DNA of 64,000 nt from Saksenaea vasiformis B4078. Taxonomy: Eukaryota > Mucoromycota > Mucoromycetes > Mucorales > Saksenaeaceae. Numbering within the stretch: position 1 is the first letter of the stretch; each line of letters starts with the position of its first letter. Below are positions 58,135-64,000 of this stretch, piece by piece. The notes below the pieces were generated by a model. It did not search any database, was not told where the DNA came from, and was given only the letters and a program-made list of their open reading frames with translations. The position numbers were made by a program, and so were the translations under genes. The DNA lies in assembly GCA_000697055.1 (NCBI GenBank), contig JNDT01001146.1, positions 1-64,000 on the forward strand. The letters are read 5' to 3'.

Positions 58135-59586
58135 TTTTTATATAGAATTATATCTCGGCGAGACATTCCTTCGTAACTGGTCAATCGTAGTGAATCCATA
58201 AGTTTTTGAAAATGAGAGCTCTGACAGGCGGGAGAGGGAAAGAGTGGGAAGGTACAGGGAAAAGCCCTTGATAAGAAAGTTGTCTTTTCTTCCAGTCAGA
58301 AACCAATCATCCAGAAAAGAAAATAGTCTTTCCAATATATCAGAAACCGATCACGCAGAAAGACGTCCTTTGTTTCATCTGATACTGTGAAATCCGAGTA
58401 AGCTTCAAAAGAATGAAAAACATGTATAACAAAAATAGTCCTTGAAAGGGATCTTTGTAGTTTCGTGAAGTGTCGTGATAATAAGACATAGGAGATTTTC
58501 CGCGAGAAGGACCAATGGTCGAAGTGTAAAAACACTTACTAAGCTGCGTCGTTTTCCCGTCTTTTGCTGTACTATGCAACACATTTGGTCATTGTACTTT
58601 ACGCGAAGTATTATTTTGAAGGGAATTGCTATAGACACTCAAGCGTCTGCATCTTAGGTACACTCATGTAACATAATTTAGAGAACTGTTAGATAGATAG
58701 CTTAGAATTGTCTAATGAAGTCTGATCGTATGCAAATACTAACAAGTGTTTGATTCTCCATGGATCGGCTGTTTGGGCTTAAATAGACGAACGGGATGAT
58801 ATCTGCATGTAGGCGCTCGATGAGGGCTTAACAGGCAGACATTCAGCTCATAGGCACTCATCTTATGGACGTTGGCTTCAGGGATACCCACGCCTTGGCT
58901 TTTATTTGAGCACGGACATACTTGCATAAAAATTCGGAAAGACCTTTGCACAGCCGCAGGCGAAAACGCGTTACATGAGTGTCCCTAAGGGGGAGATTCT
59001 GAGTGTCCGTAGTAATTCCCTATTTTGAACCTGTTTGTGAGCAGCAAAGATCTAGCTCGTAGGTTTAAGTTCCTGAGATTATTTGTAGCTGTGGGTCTAT
59101 GTTGTTAGCTAACTACCAAAATAAAAGAATAAACGTATTCTCTGGTGACTTTTGCACCTTCAAAGGGACTGAGTTTTTCAATTCGGGGCTTGGTTCTAAT
59201 CATTCCATCGCCGGGAGTTGAAATTATATACAGCGACAAACAAATAATAACGACTGTATAATATAGACAAAAGCAGAAAACTTAAACACAAAGAAGGTTT
59301 TGAGAGCAAGGTTCGCCAGGAAAAGTTACTTTGTTGCCAATCTTGTTCTCCTTCACTTTTACCATGGTAACCGTTCGCTTGTTCTGCCAAAACGAAAAGT
59401 TTACTTTTATCGCTTATTTTTGTTTTGCTGATCCGCCCATTGATCTAAAACCCATACCACGATAAGAAAGACATGCGGTGTTAAATTCATGAACAGAGAT
59501 TTTTTTATTCGCTTTGTTTTTCCCAATTTCCCATCTTTTTCTTCTTCTCTCTTTTTTTTTTTTTATTTCTCGACTTGTAATACATC
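58135..59586. other. Intergenic, transposon edge then pyruvate kinase promoter
   Basis: A short imperfect direct repeat (cagaaaccaatcatccagaaa / cagaaaccgatcacgcagaaa) lies near 58300-58360. At 58976-59012 is gagtgtccctaag...tgagtgtccgtagtaattccct, the same end sequence as the foldback repeat at 50.5 kb. From about 59450 a T-rich stretch precedes the pyruvate kinase start. Confidence 0.5.
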
Positions 59587-61181
59587 ATGTTGAACGGCAA
59601 ACAAGCTACACCTGTACAATATCCTCTTCAATGGGTTGCTGGTTTGGACGTTGATGTGACTCCATCTGCCGCTCGTAAAACTTCTATTATCTGTACTATC
59701 GGACCAAAGACCAACAACAAGGAAAAGCTTATCGAGTTGATCGATGCTGGTCTGAACATTGTTCGTATGAACTTCTCGCATGGTGATTATGGCGTAAGTA
59801 CCTAAAATATATTGACGCGTATGACAAACCCGCCAACTATGTTTCTCGGTAGTACCACAAATCAGTTCTTGACAATGCACGTGCTGCTGCTGCCGAACGT
59901 CCCGACAAGGCCATTGCTATTGCTTTGGATACCAAGGGTCCTGAAATCAGAACCGGTGTGATGCGTGATGGCAAGGATCTGCCCATCCAGAAGGGCCATG
60001 TTATGACTTTTTCCACTGATGACAAGCACAAGGATACCTGTGACGATCAAGTCATGTATGTTGACTACAAGAACCTTTCCAAGGTCATCGATATCGGCAA
60101 GATGATTTACGTGGATGATGGTGTGCTTTCCTTCAAAGTGCTGGAGAAGAAGGAAGACTGTGTCGTTGTCGAAGCTCAGAACAATGGTACCTTGTCTTCT
60201 CGCAAGGGTGTCAATCTTCCTGGTACAGATGTCGATCTTCCCGCACTTTCCGAAAAGGATAAGAGTGATCTCCAGTTTGGTGTCGAGAATGGTGTCGATA
60301 TGATCTTTGCCTCTTTTATCCGTCGTGCTCAGGATGTCAAGGATATCCGTCGCGTGTTGGGCGAGAAGGGTAAGCATACCAAGATCATCTCTAAGATCGA
60401 GAATCATCAAGGTGTCAAGAACTTTGATGAGATTCTTGCTGAGACGGACGGTGTTATGATTGCTCGTGGTGATATGGGTATCGAAATTCCATGCGAGCGT
60501 GTTTTTATTGCTCAGAAGATGATGATCGCCAAGTGCAACCTTGTCGGTAAATCCGTGATCTGTGCAACCCAGATGCTCGAGTCGATGACGTACAATCCTC
60601 GTCCTACGCGTGCCGAAGTTTCTGATGTCGCCAATGCCGTCCTTGACGGTGCTGATGTCGTCATGTTGTCCGGTGAAACCGCCAAGGGCTCATATCCCAT
60701 CAACGCTGTCCAGACCATGGCCAACACCTGCGAATTGGCTGAGACCGTGTTGTGCTACCCACCACTTTTCAATGAACTTCGTGCGCTGACTCCTTGGCCC
60801 ACGGAGACTACGGAGACTGTTGCTTCTGCCGCTGTCTCTGCTGCCGCCGAACAGAATGCTGGTGCTATTATTGTTCTGTCCAAATCGGGTACCACGGCCC
60901 GTCTTGCTGCAAAGTACCGTCCATCGCAACCCATTATCTTGGTTTCTCGTGACGAGCGTGTCGTCAGACAATCCCACTTGCATCGTGGTGTCTTCCCCTA
61001 TCTCTACAGAGAAGCTGCTGTTCCAGAATGGCAAGAAGATGTTGAGGCAAGAATCAAATGGGGTATCATGCAAGGCAAGAAGTATGGTCTTCTGAAGTCC
61101 AATGATCCCGTCGTGGTCGTCCAGGGATGGAAAGCTGGTCAAGGCAATACCAATGCTATCCGTGTCCTCATTGCTCCTTAA
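59587..61181 (+). CDS. PYK1: Pyruvate kinase
   Basis: Two exons (59587-59793 and 59853-61181) give 511 residues, typical for fungal pyruvate kinase. Recognisable segments are [47 protein letters not shown], the active-site region [57 protein letters not shown] and [13 protein letters not shown]. It converts phosphoenolpyruvate and ADP to pyruvate and ATP in the cytosol. Catalytic Lys (SKIE) and the metal-binding Glu/Asp (ARGD) are present. Codon use favours C-ending codons, as expected for a highly expressed glycolytic gene. Confidence 0.98.
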
Positions 61182-62930
61182 GTCTACCTATTCCATCAAA
61201 CATAGGCATGCCATTCTAGATATAGTCATCCATTTTCAATCGATCGTATTTTCTGCATCCGAAAGTCAAAGTAATAAAATGCATATTAAGAATCCTTCAG
61301 AAAGGACAGGCGTTTGTTGTATTATTGATTGTTTCTTTCACTATGTAATTACACACGAGAGAGACCGGGCTTCAACGCACCTTTGTAATTCTCCATCCTT
61401 TATTCTGTCACTACTGGCGCCAAGATCTGGATACCACTAGTTCACACGGTTTCAAACGAAGTTTGAGTCCATCAAGGCCCATCGCTTGCGTTTATTTTCG
61501 CGTATCCGCAAGCAAAAACATACAACATAATTGTGAAGCGGCCGTTTCCCGGGGAATATAAAGTATAAACAAGAAATAAACGACTAAACTATGGACTATT
61601 GTAAATGAAGCCTCGTTTTAGTAGAAGGTGATCAGACGAACCAATTACAAACTCCTATTGTTACTCTTTTAGGAACGCTGGTCGATCACCTGTTCGTCTT
61701 CAACGAGCGATAAGTTACATCATTGTTTAACGGATATTTCCTTAGTATCTTGCATAAATTTCACCTCGCTGGAGCGCTAAGTTTGTGGTAGTGAAGAATT
61801 GACTTTGCATCATTATATCTCGATCAAAGGAAGCTCTTGCATGAACTTAGTTCTTCGGACGATGCTAAATTTAGAGTAGTGCAAAAAACATTCATGGTTA
61901 GTATGTGAAGCTATCTTGGATGTGATTTCGCTTTCTCCCAAGGTAAGTCTGCCAAGAAAAAGTTTCTAGAGACCGGTTGTGGCCGTGAACTGCAGAGGTC
62001 TGGAAGAGACGGAACATCCAGCGACCTTGTGGAAGGAAGTGATGCTGAGCAGGTCGAAGTTTACTTGATTGGTATGCACAGCCCTAGACTGCTCGAGACA
62101 GACTAAACGATAGGCAAAGAGCAGAATTTCTATATTTGGCCAGTTGTAAAATCAGTATGCAACAATATGTCAAACAAGACATCTTCACAAAAAGCAAGGG
62201 CTGTCTGACAAAAGCGGTTACCATTGATGGGGAGATGCGTGCCTATTCTGAGATGCAATGCCTGTGGTATGCGCTTCAACCGTGGCATGTGTGAGGCACA
62301 AAGATATTCCACCACATGATGCAGCGGATCCTGCAATAGCGTGTTCTCGGAGTATCAATAGCGTCTTCTATGAAAGACTGTCATCCTTTTGAAACAAAAC
62401 GGCCTTCGGAACATGATGCCGAACATAAACAAAACCATGCTCAGTAACAATCTCCTCATGCATGTTATTATATGTGTTACCTGGTTATTAATCGTGACTG
62501 ACCAACGGAAGCGTACAACCTCGCTTCCTGATAATGAACGCAAGAGGAAAGAAGGAGAGATGCATTTGTTGTACAAGGAAATAAAAACATGGCAAGCTGA
62601 TTAAGCACAGCGATCTCATTGTAAGGAATTGCGGGGATTGTTTTGTAGTTTTTGATTGCCACGCAAACTTTTGGTTGACAGGGAAATCCACAACCAGGAA
62701 GGAAGGGGGCAACCTGACAAAGTTGGTCATATGTGTCGTACAGAGAGCAGAACCAAAAGCCGGGAAAGCCAATAGAAACACTTCAAAAACAAATTTCCTT
62801 TTCTTGCATCCTTCTCCCTTCTCTCTTCCTTTCTCTTCAATTTTTCCTTTTGCCCTTTTCTCCCGCTCCTTTTTTTTTGCCACGTTAAAAAGAACACGCA
62901 CGTGTATTTTTTTAATAGAAAAACACGAAC
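61182..62930. other. Intergenic, 1.7 kb
   Basis: No gene or repeat is recognised. Short open pieces near 61950-62100 and 62336-62130 are unsupported. The last 150 bases are pyrimidine-rich promoter-like DNA before the methyltransferase. Confidence 0.45.
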
Positions 62931-64000
62931 ATGGGCGGTCAGTTAAGCAAAGAAGTTTCCAGTATTGATGGTCGACGACGACGAAAGAAAGCTTTATCAG
63001 CATTGCGGCATCAAAGGCATAAACGAGGGATGTCCAGTAGTATGAGCAGTATGAATAGCGAGGATAGTGATACCAGTATTCAAACCGGTATCAGTCGTAC
63101 CCAAGAACGTGCCAAACGCTCAGTAATTCCTGTACGTCACCAGGTCATCAAAGCCGAATCGATAGCGCCACTCTCAACTCTGGCAGCAATGGCTATGCCG
63201 ATTGGTCGACCAAGAGCAAAATCGAGTAGCACCCAAAGTACATCCACCGCAACTGCCGCAGATGGCGAAAGTTTTACCTCCATTTTTACCGATGATGATT
63301 GTGGAACAAACTTTTCATCTGTCTACTACGCAAGCTCCGTTGGATCCGGCACTTCCATTCAGACATCACTCACTACCCCTTATCGCCCTAACCTTGACGG
63401 ATCAACCTCGTTTCCTTTTGAGACAAAATCAATCTCATCTCCCCTACGTGCTGCGAAAAACAGATCGACGTATGACTACAGTGTAGAAAAAGAATTCGAC
63501 AGGTAAAGAAAGCAAAGCAAATTTGAAAAATGATGCTAATGTGAACAATTTGTTTTTTTTCTAACCCCATAGACAAACGCGGCAGGTAAGATCAATTAAG
63601 TAAATAAATAAAGGCGTTTCTCGGCACTAAAAGTGACTGCAGCATTACGTGATCAAGCAGATCTTTGGTGGAAATGTACAAGTCCAACTAAATAAGCCGA
63701 CCAAAGTGCTGGAGAGTGCATGTGGTGTTGGTAACGTGCAATTACTTGTGCTTTTTTTTTTCTACCGTGGCATTGTTAACATTTCTGCGTTTTAGGTCTA
63801 TGGGCACTAGAACTAGCTCAGGCATATCCAGATTGCAAAGTGATTGGCATTGACATTGTGCCACCAAACGATAAATCATCAGCACACTGGAACGTACTGA
63901 CGCAGGCCAATGGAACTATGCGGAAAGCCACTGCAAATTTATCCTATGAGTATGGGGATATACTAAGTCCCTTAAACTTTGATAATGATACGTTTGACTT
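62931..64000 (+). CDS. SAM-dependent methyltransferase, N-terminal part (cut by window end)
   Basis: Four exons are visible (62931-63502, 63573-63585, 63643-63730, 63796 to beyond 64000). The first 190 residues are a basic, Ser/Thr-rich region starting MGGQLSKE, a good N-myristoylation context. After a 13-nt microexon the catalytic domain begins: IKQIFGGNVQVQLN, then VLESACGVGLWALELAQAYP as SAM motif I and KVIGIDIVPP as motif II. The sequence stops at SPLNFDNDTFD, near where motif IV would lie. Substrate unknown. It may be membrane-tethered through the N-terminal lipid site. Confidence 0.82.

Noticed and set aside
59862..60410. Minus-strand frame of 182 codons
   Set aside because: Antisense shadow of pyruvate kinase, caused by its biased codon use.

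Overview
The window is nuclear DNA of a filamentous fungus, most likely Mucoromycota and probably Mucorales. Genes are dense and intron-rich, with introns mostly 45-80 nt (donor gta..., T-rich acceptors). Family content also fits: a CotH spore-coat protein, a Crinkler, a Fanzor relic, a Helitron fragment and a multicopy mucoralean hypothetical family. I saw no tRNA, rRNA, CRISPR or bacterial operon signal. Exon joins given here were worked out by hand from GT/AG sites and reading phase; where I give a protein length, the exon lengths sum to an open frame.

Layout. 1-4.6 kb: repeat-rich edge with minisatellites, a Helitron helicase fragment and a broken family gene. 4.6-24.9 kb: compact gene block with a PSP1-like protein (+), CDT2/DTL (-), CTF8 (+, sharing a short promoter with CDT2 that holds two MCB boxes), a GATA factor (+), a large winged-helix/double KilA-N regulator (+), a 1524-residue fatty acyl-CoA reductase fused to a GNPAT/PlsB-type acyltransferase (-), and a Siz/PIAS SUMO ligase (-). 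26.6-29.6 kb: two-exon Crinkler (-). 30.4-32.0 kb: END3 (+). 34.4-36.5 kb: CotH (+). 38.5-44.0 kb: NECAP, AMMECR1 and G-protein beta (all -), then a damaged unknown frame. 46.2-48.0 kb: ribosomal protein eL36 and a C2H2 factor (both -).

48.1-59.0 kb is a nest of mobile DNA. Inverted terminal repeats at 48.1 and 54.6 kb enclose a transposase-like relic, an apparently intact Tc1/mariner element, a foldback repeat, a 332-bp direct duplication, an inverted duplication of a small ORF, and a gene of a mucoralean family with a nuclease-like D...E-W-K signature. Next to it lies a decayed Fanzor (TnpB-like RNA-guided nuclease) with several one-base frameshifts, one of which removes the last RuvC aspartate. 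59.6-64 kb returns to normal genes: pyruvate kinase and the start of a SAM methyltransferase cut by the window edge.

Functional links visible in the sequence: CDT2 and CTF8 both act in S phase and appear to share a cell-cycle promoter. END3 and NECAP are both endocytosis proteins. The reductase-acyltransferase fusion joins the two activities that feed ether-lipid synthesis in animals, but its acyltransferase motif I lacks the usual histidine.
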